Source: Clostridiales bacterium
Lineage (GTDB): Bacteria > Bacillota > Clostridia > Oscillospirales > Acutalibacteraceae
Length of the DNA: 11,595 nt
Direction: 5' to 3'
Assembly: GCA_012516295.1 (NCBI GenBank)
Contig: JAAYWU010000359.1
Coordinates: forward strand, 1-11,595
In this document: positions 1 through 6,405 of the stretch, in pieces
Layout: each line of letters begins with the position of its first letter
Position numbering within the stretch: position 1 is the stretch's first letter
The notes under the pieces: model-generated
What the model saw: only the letters and a program-made list of their open reading frames with translations
Databases searched by the model: none
What the model was told of the DNA's origin: nothing
Made by a program: the position numbers and the translations under genes

Positions 1-963
1 ACCCGGCATGATGGAAGAGCCGTTCTGCTTCGCCGGCAGGCTGATTTCCGCAATGCCGGATTTCGGCCCGCTGGAAAGCAGGCGCAAATCATTCGCCATT
101 TTTGAAAGATTCACCGCACAGGTTTTCAGCGCGTTGGAAACCGCCACAAAGCCGTCCAGATTCTGTGTGGCGTCGACCAAATCGTCCGCCTGCCGGATTT
201 CGATTCCGCTGAGCTTACGAAGATTTTCAACAATGTGTTCCAGGTAGGAGGGACTGACATTGATCGCCGTTCCGACGGCGGTTCCGCCCATATTCACAGC
301 GCGGATTTCTCCCTCGGCTTTTTCCAGGCGCCGGATGTCGCGGTCGACAACGGATGCGTAAGCGTGGAACGACTGGCCAAGCCGGATGGGGACGGCGTCC
401 TGAAGCTGGGTGCGCCCCATTTTCACGATGTCGTTGAATTCGACTCCCTTTTGCTTTAACGCGCCGCTCAGCCGTTTCAGCTGGGCGATGGCCTTCGGCA
501 TCAGCATCAGCGCCGTCAGCTTTCCGGCGGTGGGGAATACGTCGTTGGTCGACTGGGACCTATTCACATGGTCATTGGGATGCACAACCGTGTAGTCGCC
601 CTTTTTTCCGCCCAGAATCTCGATAGCCCGGTTCGCAATGACTTCGTTTGCGTTCATATTTGCCGAAGTCCCGGCGCCGCCCTGAATCGGGTCGACGATG
701 AACTGGTCGTGCCATTTGCCCGCAAGGATTTCATCGCAGGCCTTTACGATGGCGTCCGCTCTTGTCCGGTCGAGCAGGTTCGCTTCGCAGTTGGTAATCG
801 CGGCCGCTTTTTTTATCTCGGCCAAACTATTTATAAAGCAATCGTTCATCCGTAAGCCGGTAATGGGAAAATTCTGTTTTGCCCTTAACGTCTGAACCCC
901 GTAATAGGCTTCCTCCGGTACTTCCAAGCTGCCAATCGAATCGCTTTCGATTCTTGTTTTCAT
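1..963 (-). CDS. aspA: Aspartate ammonia-lyase (aspartase), C-terminus outside window
   Basis: Converts L-aspartate to fumarate and ammonia in the cytoplasm; the family works as a homotetramer. The first 321 codons are visible and the frame is open to the window edge, so about a third of a roughly 470-residue protein is missing. The start (MKTRIESDSIGSLEVP) fits the family N-terminus, followed by YYGVQT, then TSANMNANEVIANRA, then HPNDHVNRSQSTND with the Ser-Thr-Asn-Asp substrate-binding segment, then GRTQLQDAVP. The last visible residues, GSSIMPG, begin the fumarase/aspartase signature GSSxMPxKxN that holds the catalytic serine loop. A GGAGGAGG ribosome-binding site at 975-982 supports the start. 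Fumarase or argininosuccinate lyase are the relatives to exclude; the NANEVIANRA and GVQT segments favour aspartase. It is probably a single-gene unit with its own promoter, separate from pyrBI upstream. Confidence 0.93.
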   Translation of the reverse strand, partial: MKTRIESDSIGSLEVPEEAYYGVQTLRAKQNFPITGLRMNDCFINSLAEIKKAAAITNCEANLLDRTRADAIVKACDEILAGKWHDQFIVDPIQGGAGTSANMNANEVIANRAIEILGGKKGDYTVVHPNDHVNRSQSTNDVFPTAGKLTALMLMPKAIAQLKRLSGALKQKGVEFNDIVKMGRTQLQDAVPIRLGQSFHAYASVVDRDIRRLEKAEGEIRAVNMGGTAVGTAINVSPSYLEHIVENLRKLSGIEIRQADDLVDATQNLDGFVAVSNALKTCAVNLSKMANDLRLLSSGPKSGIAEISLPAKQNGSSIMPG

Positions 964-1118
964 TTTTTCTTTTGCCTCCTCCAATGCATTCCGAAACACA
1001 ACATAACTTTTGCTATTAGAGGATAGCACCGGAAAATCGACACGTAAATACATGCCGGCAAAAGGAAAATTAAATATGGAAACAGAACTTGAAAGTTAAC
1101 AAAAATAAGTTTTTCTTC

Positions 1119-1148
1119 AATATACTTTCTTTTTCAACTTGTTTTCAA
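1119..1148 (-). promoter_or_regulatory. Candidate sigma-A promoter for aspA
   Basis: On the minus strand TTGAAA (1143-1148) and TATATT (1119-1124) are separated by 18 bases, in the 204-base gap between pyrI and aspA. It would give a leader of about 150 nt before aspA. The gap is AT-rich, where chance matches are common. No clear terminator for pyrBI is visible in it. Confidence 0.35.
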
Positions 1149-1167
1149 ACCGTTTTTGGGGCGGGAT

Positions 1168-1593
1168 TTATTTATCCTGGTACTCCTGCTCGCAGTAAAT
1201 GCAGCGGTAGCGCTGCGTTCCGTCCTGCGTAAGGCGGAACACATGATCGATTTCCTCTTCAATGCTGGTGATGCAGCGGGGGTTTTTGCATTTGATCACA
1301 TTGGTAAGAGTTTGGGGAAGAACCAGCTTCTTCTTTTCAATGATCTTCCCGTTATCAATAATATTAACGGTAATATTGTGGTCGATGAAGCCAAGCACGT
1401 CAAGGTCCACATCGGTGGTCCCTTCGATTTTAATGATATCCTTTTTCCCCAGCTTATTGCTCTTTGCATTTTTAATGACCGCAACGCAGCAATCCATTTC
1501 GGACAGCTTCAGCAAATCATAAATTTTCATACTGCTGCCCGCGCGGATATGGTCCAGTACAATTCCTTTTTCCAAGCTGGCGATATTAAGCAT
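1168..1593 (-). CDS. pyrI: Aspartate carbamoyltransferase regulatory chain
   Basis: Regulatory subunit of ATCase: it binds nucleotide effectors (CTP, ATP, UTP in the E. coli enzyme) and joins the catalytic trimers into a dodecamer. 141 aa, slightly shorter than E. coli PyrI (153). The N-terminal allosteric domain (about 1-95) contains [10 protein letters not shown], a characteristic block of the nucleotide site. The C-terminal zinc domain carries four cysteines as CKNPRC and CIYC, the C-x4-C and C-x2-C pairs that bind the structural zinc contacting PyrB. Its ATG overlaps the pyrB stop by 8 bases, and a GGAGGT site at 1599-1604 lies within the end of pyrB, so the two chains are very likely translationally coupled. 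The protein ends in YQDK before TAA. Confidence 0.96.
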   Translation of the reverse strand: MLNIASLEKGIVLDHIRAGSSMKIYDLLKLSEMDCCVAVIKNAKSNKLGKKDIIKIEGTTDVDLDVLGFIDHNITVNIIDNGKIIEKKKLVLPQTLTNVIKCKNPRCITSIEEEIDHVFRLTQDGTQRYRCIYCEQEYQDK

Positions 1594-2506
1594 GTTCTAC
1601 CTCCAAAAGCGTCATCATCAATGCCATTCTTACGTACACGCCGTTTTGAACCTGATCGAAATAGGCGGCGCGCGGGTCGTCGTCTACCTCCAGCGCAATC
1701 TCGTTTACGCGCGGCAGCGGATGCAAAACCGCCATATCCGGCTTTGCGTTTTTCATTTTTGCCGTTGTCAGAATATAGCTGTCTTTCAGGCGGATATAAT
1801 CTTCCTCGTTGAAGAAACGCTCCCTCTGTACCCTTGTCATATAAAGGATATCGAGCTGCGAAATCACGTCCTCGATATTTTCAACTTCCTCATAAGGAAT
1901 ATTCTTTTCCTTGAGGACATTGTCGATTATGTAGTCCGGCACCCGCAGCTCTTCCGGGGAAATCAGCACGAAGCGGATGCCCTCGTACCTTGATAAAGCC
2001 TTAATTAAAGAATGAACCGTCCGGCCAAACTTCAAATCGCCGCACAGTCCAATGGTTAAATGATCCAGCCTGTGCTTTTTTGCACGGATGGTCATTAAGT
2101 CTGTTAATGTCTGCGTCGGATGCTGATGCCCGCCGTCGCCGGCATTAATAACCGGAATTTTGGAATACCGGGAAGCTCTTAACGGAGCGCCCTCTTTCGG
2201 ATGACGGATTGCGCAAATATCGGCATAACAGGATACGGCCCGAATTGTATCAGCAACGCTCTCCCCTTTCGCAGCAGAACTGCTGTTTGCAGAAGAAAAG
2301 CCTAATACACTGCCTCCCATGTTCAGCATTGCGGATTCAAAGCTTAAACGGGTGCGTGTACTAGGCTCATAAAATAAGGTTGCTAATTTTTTCCCCGAAC
2401 AGACTTGCGAATACTTTTTTGGATTTTTTGCAATATCATCGGCTAAATCCAATAGCTTGTCAATTTCCTGTACGGATAGGTCGAGTGGATCGATCAGATG
2501 TCTCAT
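1586..2506 (-). CDS. pyrB: Aspartate carbamoyltransferase catalytic chain
   Basis: Catalyses carbamoyl phosphate + L-aspartate to N-carbamoyl-aspartate, the committed step of pyrimidine synthesis. 306 aa, usual length. Visible motifs are FYEPSTRTR with the carbamoyl-phosphate loop STRTR at 49-53, the SSAAKGES loop whose Ser/Lys reach the neighbouring active site, HPTQ after AGDGGHQ, and HPLPR near residue 260. The start at [10 protein letters not shown] is chosen because it matches the family N-terminus and has GGAGGT at 2511-2516 just upstream. The frame stays open back to 2644, but that stretch contains the promoter and leader hairpin and is not family-like. It is the first gene of a pyrB-pyrI unit. 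The neighbouring pyrI makes this the regulated, dodecameric class of ATCase. Confidence 0.96.
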   Translation of the reverse strand: MRHLIDPLDLSVQEIDKLLDLADDIAKNPKKYSQVCSGKKLATLFYEPSTRTRLSFESAMLNMGGSVLGFSSANSSSAAKGESVADTIRAVSCYADICAIRHPKEGAPLRASRYSKIPVINAGDGGHQHPTQTLTDLMTIRAKKHRLDHLTIGLCGDLKFGRTVHSLIKALSRYEGIRFVLISPEELRVPDYIIDNVLKEKNIPYEEVENIEDVISQLDILYMTRVQRERFFNEEDYIRLKDSYILTTAKMKNAKPDMAVLHPLPRVNEIALEVDDDPRAAYFDQVQNGVYVRMALMMTLLEVEHA

Positions 2507-2545
2507 TTTTACCTCCATCATCTTCAAATTGCGTCCGGATGCCCG

Positions 2546-2580
2546 AAAAGAAGCACACCCTGAAAAATTCAAAGTGTGCT
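2546..2580 (-). terminator. Terminator-like hairpin (attenuator candidate) in pyrB leader
   Basis: In the minus-strand RNA AGCACAC pairs with GTGTGCT. The helix continues through two U-G pairs and UGAA/UUCA to a UUU triloop, about 13 pairs in all (2552-2580). It is followed at once by UCUUUU (2551-2546). It lies between the predicted transcription start and the pyrB ribosome-binding site, where an attenuator would be placed. An in-frame ATG at 2590-2588 begins just before the hairpin and reads through it into pyrB. The antiterminating signal is not evident, and no PyrR-binding consensus was recognised. Confidence 0.6.
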
Positions 2581-2614
2581 GCTCAGTCATGAACCGGAAT
2601 GGTTTTTGTTTTAT

Positions 2615-2643
2615 AGTATACGCTAGCGCGCCGCCGATGTCCA
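2615..2643 (-). promoter_or_regulatory. Sigma-A promoter for pyrBI
   Basis: TGGACA (2638-2643) and TATACT (2615-2620) on the minus strand are 17 bases apart, each one mismatch from consensus. Transcription would start near 2607-2609, giving a leader of about 100 nt before pyrB. The promoter overlaps the upstream end of the open frame, which argues against any pyrB start beyond 2600. Confidence 0.7.
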
Positions 2644-2734
2644 TTGTAAGAACTTATAAAATGCACCTGCAACTCACCGACAATACTTGTTTAGAATAAC
2701 GGAGAGCGGAGAAAGCACGATTATCCGTCTGATT

Positions 2735-2765
2735 TTTCCGCCCGCCCTGCTAATCGGGCAGGAAA
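2735..2765. repeat. Inverted repeat in the ptsH-pyrB gap
   Basis: TTTCCGCCCG (2735-2744) pairs with CGGGC and GGAAA (2755-2765) with one bulged base and a 10-base loop. It lies downstream of the stronger hairpin at 2771-2805 on the path of transcripts leaving ptsH. It may add to termination; no long U tract follows. Confidence 0.35.
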
Positions 2766-2770
2766 CCCCG

Positions 2771-2805
2771 CAGGGCCGGACAGCTTTTTTGGCTGTCCGG
2801 CCCTG
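2771..2805 (-). terminator. Strong GC-rich hairpin ending the PTS operon (probable terminator)
   Basis: A perfect 14-bp inverted repeat (CAGGGCCGGACAGC and its complement) has a 7-base A-rich loop on the minus-strand RNA. It starts about 60 bases past the HPr stop codon, the expected place for termination. The bases after the stem are CGGGGUUUCC, so the usual U tract is poor. Termination may be inefficient, or the hairpin may instead stabilise the 3' end. Confidence 0.55.
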
Positions 2806-2865
2806 TCGGATTGGGTGTATGAACATCAGTGCCCCCGAAAACGGGCATCGGACGGTATTGGCGTA

Positions 2866-3123
2866 TTACAGGTTCTCCCGGCAAAAATCGCCGATTGCTT
2901 TTATGTCCTGCTCTTCATTCTTTCCGGACGCCGCAATTTCAATGGTATCCCCTTCCTTTACGTGCAGCGCCATTACCGCGAAAAGCTTCTTCGCGTTCGC
3001 GTTTTTTTCGCCGCAGGTAATGGTGATTTCGGAATCAAGCGCCTTTGCCAAATTCACCAGGAGCCCTGCCGGCCTTGCGTGCAGGCCGTCGGCATCGGTA
3101 ATGGTATATTGTATTGTTTTCAT
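2866..3123 (-). CDS. ptsH: HPr-family phosphocarrier protein (Lys at position 46)
   Basis: Cytoplasmic phosphocarrier that takes phosphate from enzyme I on His15 and gives it to the IIA protein encoded just upstream. 85 aa, usual length. The active site is GLHARPAG with His15 and Arg17. Counting without gaps against B. subtilis HPr, the regulatory segment reads NAKKLFAVMAL where that protein has NLKSIMGVMSL. Residue 46 is therefore Lys instead of the serine that HPr kinase/phosphorylase modifies, and residue 52 is Ala. This HPr should serve sugar uptake but not act as the seryl-phosphorylated partner of CcpA. It is the last gene of the PTS operon, 41 bases after the IIA gene, with an AAGGGGA ribosome-binding site. 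Enzyme I is not in the window. Confidence 0.93.
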   Translation of the reverse strand: MKTIQYTITDADGLHARPAGLLVNLAKALDSEITITCGEKNANAKKLFAVMALHVKEGDTIEIAASGKNEEQDIKAIGDFCRENL

Positions 3124-3164
3124 CTTTATTTTCCCCTTTGCGTTTTCCTGTTTTGCTTTGATTC

Positions 3165-3644
3165 CTATTTTTCATATTGGGCAACAACGGTTTCTCCCGC
3201 TTTTGCGTCCCCTGTCTGCAGGGACAGATTTTTCAGGTCCCTAATATTGGTCACAATACAGGGAGAGGCTGTACTGTAGCCCTGTTCCTGAATAAATTCC
3301 AGATCCATGTCCATCAGCTTTTGTCCGGCCTGGACATGATCCCCCTGCTTTATATGGCAGCAAAATCCCTTCCCCTTCAGCTCAACGGTGTTGATGCCTA
3401 AATGAATGAGCACTTCCGCCCCGTCGTCGCCCTCAATACACAGGGCATGGTAAGAATGCGCGATGTTGACCACCTTACCGGCTACCGGCGCGACCACTTC
3501 CCCCTTTTCCGGAAGAATCGTCACACCGTCCCCCAGAACCTTCCCGGAAAAGACGCTGTCGGGCGTTTCCGAAACGGGAACCGCCTTGCCGGTCAGCGGG
3601 GCTAAAATTTCGAACTTCTTTTTCTTTCTAGTAAATAATCCCAT
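3165..3644 (-). CDS. crr: PTS glucose-family IIA component (IIA-Glc type)
   Basis: Accepts phosphate from HPr and passes it to the IIB domain of the upstream permease. 159 aa, typical for a free-standing IIA of the glucose/N-acetylglucosamine family. The lysine-rich start MGLFTRKKKK is followed by the IIA beta-sandwich with APLTGKAVPV and VFSGKVLGDG. The phosphorylated histidine is His81 in VLIHLGINTV. The helper histidine His66 lies 15 residues earlier, the spacing of E. coli His75/His90. The start is chosen for GGAGGT at 3649-3654; the frame is open further upstream to 3731, but that stretch is unlike the family and forms a hairpin. In E. coli NagE this domain is fused to the permease; here it is separate. 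Confidence 0.93.
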   Translation of the reverse strand: MGLFTRKKKKFEILAPLTGKAVPVSETPDSVFSGKVLGDGVTILPEKGEVVAPVAGKVVNIAHSYHALCIEGDDGAEVLIHLGINTVELKGKGFCCHIKQGDHVQAGQKLMDMDLEFIQEQGYSTASPCIVTNIRDLKNLSLQTGDAKAGETVVAQYEK

Positions 3645-3697
3645 AGGAACCTCCAGTGATATATTCTGCATAAACCCGTTGATTGGAACGGAAAAGT

Positions 3698-3740
3698 CGG
3701 CGGGCGTGCTTCCGACCGAAGCCGAAAGCATTCCCCGCCG
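3698..3740 (-). repeat. GC-rich hairpin between IICB and IIA genes
   Basis: Outer arms CGGCGGG (3734-3740 read on the minus strand) and CCCGCCG (3698-3704) enclose a second stem TGCTTTC/GGAAGCA. It fills much of the 130-base gap between the two PTS genes and is followed by ACTTTTCC. It may be a weak intra-operon terminator or an RNA-processing or stabilising element that sets the ratio of IICB to IIA. Confidence 0.5.
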
Positions 3741-3774
3741 CTGTGATTTTCAACTTATTCGGCTCGGTACTGCT

Positions 3775-5223
3775 TTACGCAAGGAATTTCTTCATTGCGT
3801 TAACCAGCATTTCCGCCTTTGTACCGACGATAACCTGCGTTACCTGATTTCCAGCTTTCAACAGCCCCGAAGCACCAAGGGACTTGAATGCTGTTTCATC
3901 CAGTTCCTTGTTGCTTTGCAGCACCAAGCGGATTCTCGTAATGCAGGAATCAATTTCCTTAATATTTTCCGCGCCGCCGAGCGCCTCAATGTACTGCTTC
4001 GCCAAATTATCAAAGCCCTGATCTGCCACAAGCTTTGCAAAGTCAGCCGGTTCGTTGTCGTCCTCGCGGCCGGGTGTTTTCAGGTTGAATTTCTTTATAA
4101 AGAACACGAACAGGAATAAGTAAATTACCGCAAACACAAGGCCGACCGGAATAATCATCCAACCGTTGCGTGCTATGTTCCAGTTGAGCAGGTAGTCTGT
4201 CAAACCCGCTGAAAAAGCAAAGCTGTCGTGAATGCCCAGCATACTGCAGACAACGAGGGATACACCCATTAACACCGCATGGATCAAGTACAGAACCGGA
4301 GCAAGGAACATAAACATAAACTCAATCGGCTCGGTAATACCCGTTAAGAATGCCGTAAGGGCAACGGAGAACAGAGCGCCGCCAACGGCGGTTTTGTTTT
4401 CTTTCTTCGCGCATACGTACATCGCCAGAGCTGCCGCGGGCAGAGCGAACATCATAATCGGGAAGAAACCGGCCGTAAAGTGGCCGCCGGTCGGGTCGCC
4501 GGCAAGGAAACGGTTAATATCACCATGAACGACCGTGCCGTCCGGTTTTGTAAAATCGCCGAACTGGAACCAAATCGGCGTATTAATGACGTGATGCAGT
4601 CCCACCGGGATGAGCAGGCGGTTAAGGAAACCGTAGATGAACTCACCCGGGCCTTTGCTTGTAAGCATCCAGTTCGCCGCCGCGTCAAGCCCCTTCTGGA
4701 TAGTCGGCCAAATCACGCCCAAAACAGCCCCCACGGCAAGGGAAGCGCCGCCGGAGACAATCGGGACAAATCTTCTGCCGCCGAAGAACCCGAGCCAATC
4801 CGGCAGCTTCGTATCCTTGAACCGGTTATAGAGCAGTCCGGCAATAATACCGGCGATGATTCCGCCGAAAACCGCCATGTTGATTTTGGTCAAATCCTCT
4901 GGCAGGCCGCCCTCCGGCAAAAAGATGGTATGTACCTGTAAAGCATAGTTTACCGCCTGGCTGGATTCGGTAAGAATATAATAGCAGATTGCGCCGGCTA
5001 AGCCCGCCGCGCCGTGGTTGTCTTTTGCAAGGCCCACAGCAATGCCGATTGCAAACAGCATGGGCAGATTGTCGAACAGGACTCCGCCCGAGTTTTGAAT
5101 AAACGGGATGTTGAGCAAATCCGGCTGCCCAAAACGTAAAAGAAGACCAGCAACAGGAAGTACCGCGATTGGTAACATCAATGATTTACCAAGCTTTTGA
5201 AATGCCGCTAAAACCTTTTGCAT
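3775..5223 (-). CDS. nagE: PTS IICB permease, N-acetylglucosamine (NagE)-like
   Basis: Membrane transporter that imports and phosphorylates a hexose, most likely N-acetylglucosamine. 482 aa. The IIC domain (about 1-375) has many hydrophobic spans and ends in FNLKTPGRED, the usual linker. The IIB domain (about 400-482) carries the phospho-cysteine Cys427 in DSCITRIRL. Segments such as LRFGQPDLLN, FDNLPMLFAIG, NRLLIPVGLHHV, HGDINRF and FFPIMMF resemble E. coli NagE as I recall it more than PtsG, whose equivalents differ (for example ERCLVPFGLHH, HGDIPRY). GITEPIEF is the conserved substrate motif of the family. No IIA domain is fused; it is the next gene. The start has an AGGGGG site at 5231-5236. 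Glucose, or dual specificity, remains possible. Confidence 0.88.
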   Translation of the reverse strand: MQKVLAAFQKLGKSLMLPIAVLPVAGLLLRFGQPDLLNIPFIQNSGGVLFDNLPMLFAIGIAVGLAKDNHGAAGLAGAICYYILTESSQAVNYALQVHTIFLPEGGLPEDLTKINMAVFGGIIAGIIAGLLYNRFKDTKLPDWLGFFGGRRFVPIVSGGASLAVGAVLGVIWPTIQKGLDAAANWMLTSKGPGEFIYGFLNRLLIPVGLHHVINTPIWFQFGDFTKPDGTVVHGDINRFLAGDPTGGHFTAGFFPIMMFALPAAALAMYVCAKKENKTAVGGALFSVALTAFLTGITEPIEFMFMFLAPVLYLIHAVLMGVSLVVCSMLGIHDSFAFSAGLTDYLLNWNIARNGWMIIPVGLVFAVIYLFLFVFFIKKFNLKTPGREDDNEPADFAKLVADQGFDNLAKQYIEALGGAENIKEIDSCITRIRLVLQSNKELDETAFKSLGASGLLKAGNQVTQVIVGTKAEMLVNAMKKFLA

Positions 5224-5271
5224 TGTTTTTCCCCCTAATAATAATAAATATTTTGAATCGAGTCCCCTCGA

Positions 5272-6105
5272 TCAGGTTACCAGCTGCTTAAGCTTTTCAA
5301 TATCCGTCGCTATGAACGCAACCGCGTCGCCGCAAAGGCGGATATCCATCTCCTTTTCGATCACCTCTGCAACCTTTGAAGCCATCGCATACGAATCGGT
5401 CATGCTGAGCTTTACCTGTTGGCTTAGCTTCATGGTGATCGGGTTTTGATTGGCGGTTAAGTTGACTAGGCAGTGTACGGAAAGCAGAAAGCTTTTGGCG
5501 GGCGCGTGCGCCATATCCAGTTTTTTTCCGAGCATGGCGCCGACCATATCCAGAATTTCGCTGTACACCCTTGTATTTTTTATGGTTGTGCGTATGTGTT
5601 TGTTTCTGCGGGCGGAACAAAGATGAAGCGCAATAAAACCCGTTTCGCCGTCGCCGATTTCAATGCCGATGCGTTCCTTTATGATTTCCGCGGCGATCTG
5701 CGCTATTTCATACTCTTTACTGTAAAGAATAGAAATTTCCCCAATGAAGGGATTGTCAATCGGCAACCCCATTTGCAGGCATTCGATTCCAAACGTAATA
5801 TGATCGAGTAAAGCGCCGAAGAGTTTTTCGTTTTGAATGCCCAGCTTTTTGCGCGCAATTTCAACAATCTCGCGCGTTATCTGTTCTACCTTCGCTTCTT
5901 CCAGACTGAGCTGTCTGAGCTTACTTTCGCTCCCGCTGCTGTCCAGGATGTAAAAAATCTTCTGCTGCGCCGTATTTTCGTCCACAGTATCTCCCGGCCT
6001 TTTCCCAAAGCCAATGCCTTTGCTCATCAGAACGATCTGGCTGCCATCCGGCTTTTTAGCAAGATCCGCATTGTTGTTCAATGCCTTAATCACTTTCAAG
6101 CCCAT
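5272..6105 (-). CDS. BglG/LicT-type transcription antiterminator
   Basis: RNA-binding antiterminator that stabilises a RAT hairpin and so prevents formation of an overlapping terminator. 277 aa. The N-terminal RNA-binding (CAT) domain is about 1-58 (LKVIKALNNN, MSKGIGFGKRPGD), PRD1 about 65-170 and PRD2 about 171-277. PRD1 has both conserved histidines, His102 (DHITFGIE) and His161 (FIALH). PRD2 has His211 (SVHCLV), but the last conserved histidine is Asp268 (FIATDIEKL). The ATG at 6105 is chosen because the family N-terminus begins there, with GTGGGGG upstream. The frame is open back to 6264, but that part holds the RAT and terminator. It is the first gene of the PTS operon and probably controls its own transcript. 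Only 48 bases separate it from the permease, with no second terminator, so one RAT appears to serve the whole operon. Confidence 0.93.
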   Translation of the reverse strand: MGLKVIKALNNNADLAKKPDGSQIVLMSKGIGFGKRPGDTVDENTAQQKIFYILDSSGSESKLRQLSLEEAKVEQITREIVEIARKKLGIQNEKLFGALLDHITFGIECLQMGLPIDNPFIGEISILYSKEYEIAQIAAEIIKERIGIEIGDGETGFIALHLCSARRNKHIRTTIKNTRVYSEILDMVGAMLGKKLDMAHAPAKSFLLSVHCLVNLTANQNPITMKLSQQVKLSMTDSYAMASKVAEVIEKEMDIRLCGDAVAFIATDIEKLKQLVT

Positions 6106-6184
6106 TTCGGGAGCCCCCACATCTTTCAATTTTTTATAGCATTCCCCATCTTGACGATTCAGCTTCAAATCCCCCCTCAAAACG

Positions 6185-6240
6185 CAAAAAAGGCATAAGC
6201 AGTCAGACCCCTTAAAAAGGAGATCTGAAAGCTTATGCCT
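6185..6240 (-). terminator. Leader terminator of the PTS operon (antitermination target)
   Basis: AGGCATAAGC and GCTTATGCCT form a perfect 10-bp outer stem (6231-6240 with 6191-6200). An inner stem (TCAGA/TCTGA and CCTT/AAGG) closes on a TTT loop. The minus-strand RNA continues with five or six U then GCG. Its 5' arm shares AGGCATA with the 3' half of the RAT, so the two structures exclude each other. Confidence 0.9.
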
Positions 6241-6262
6241 GATCGAATCAGTTACATACTTC
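6231..6262 (-). promoter_or_regulatory. Ribonucleic antiterminator (RAT) hairpin
   Basis: The minus-strand RNA has UAUG-UAA-CUGAU-UCG-AUCAG-G-CAUA: lower stem UAUG/CAUA, asymmetric internal loop, upper stem CUGAU/AUCAG and a small loop. The UAACUG...CAGGCA order matches the LicT/SacY-type RAT pattern (UUACUG...CAGGCAAAACC). It lies directly after the transcription start and overlaps the terminator, the classical arrangement. Confidence 0.85.
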
Positions 6263-6273
6263 AATTTTCTTTT

Positions 6274-6302
6274 ATTATAATTAGTTCCTATGCAATTGTC
6301 AA
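6274..6302 (-). promoter_or_regulatory. Consensus sigma-A promoter of the PTS operon
   Basis: TTGACA (6297-6302) and TATAAT (6274-6279) on the minus strand are exactly 17 bases apart, a perfect consensus. The start would be near 6267, just before the RAT. Such a strong promoter fits control by antitermination in the leader rather than by initiation. The remaining bases to the upstream HAD gene (6303-6405) show no clear terminator or other feature. Confidence 0.88.
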
Positions 6303-6405
6303 TATGTTATGAAAATTTTTCTTTCTCTCATTATTTTTATGGAAATTAATTCCTTTAGTCATGAGAAATCTTGCTAAACCGGCGCATTCCGGCGCGAGCA
6401 CTTTA

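Noticed and set aside
1156..1812. Plus-strand open frame of 218 codons opposite pyrI and pyrB
   Set aside because: Antisense to two clearly recognised genes, with no family resemblance and no convincing ribosome-binding site.
2507..2644. N-terminal extension of pyrB up to 2644
   Set aside because: It would start inside the -35 box and cross a hairpin; the family start and the GGAGGT site support 2506.
2645..2690. Second promoter upstream of pyrB (TTGTCG with TATAAG)
   Set aside because: Poor -35 and 19-base spacing; the TGGACA/TATACT pair is far better.
3645..3731. N-terminal extension of the IIA gene
   Set aside because: No family resemblance, occupied by a hairpin, and the ATG at 3644 has a good ribosome-binding site.
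6106..6264. N-terminal extension of the antiterminator
   Set aside because: The stretch holds the RAT and terminator, and the family N-terminus begins at 6105.
6379..6395. Two direct copies of CCGGCGC after the HAD gene as a possible terminator
   Set aside because: They are direct, not inverted, repeats; only a 4-bp stem can form and the following bases are not U-rich enough.
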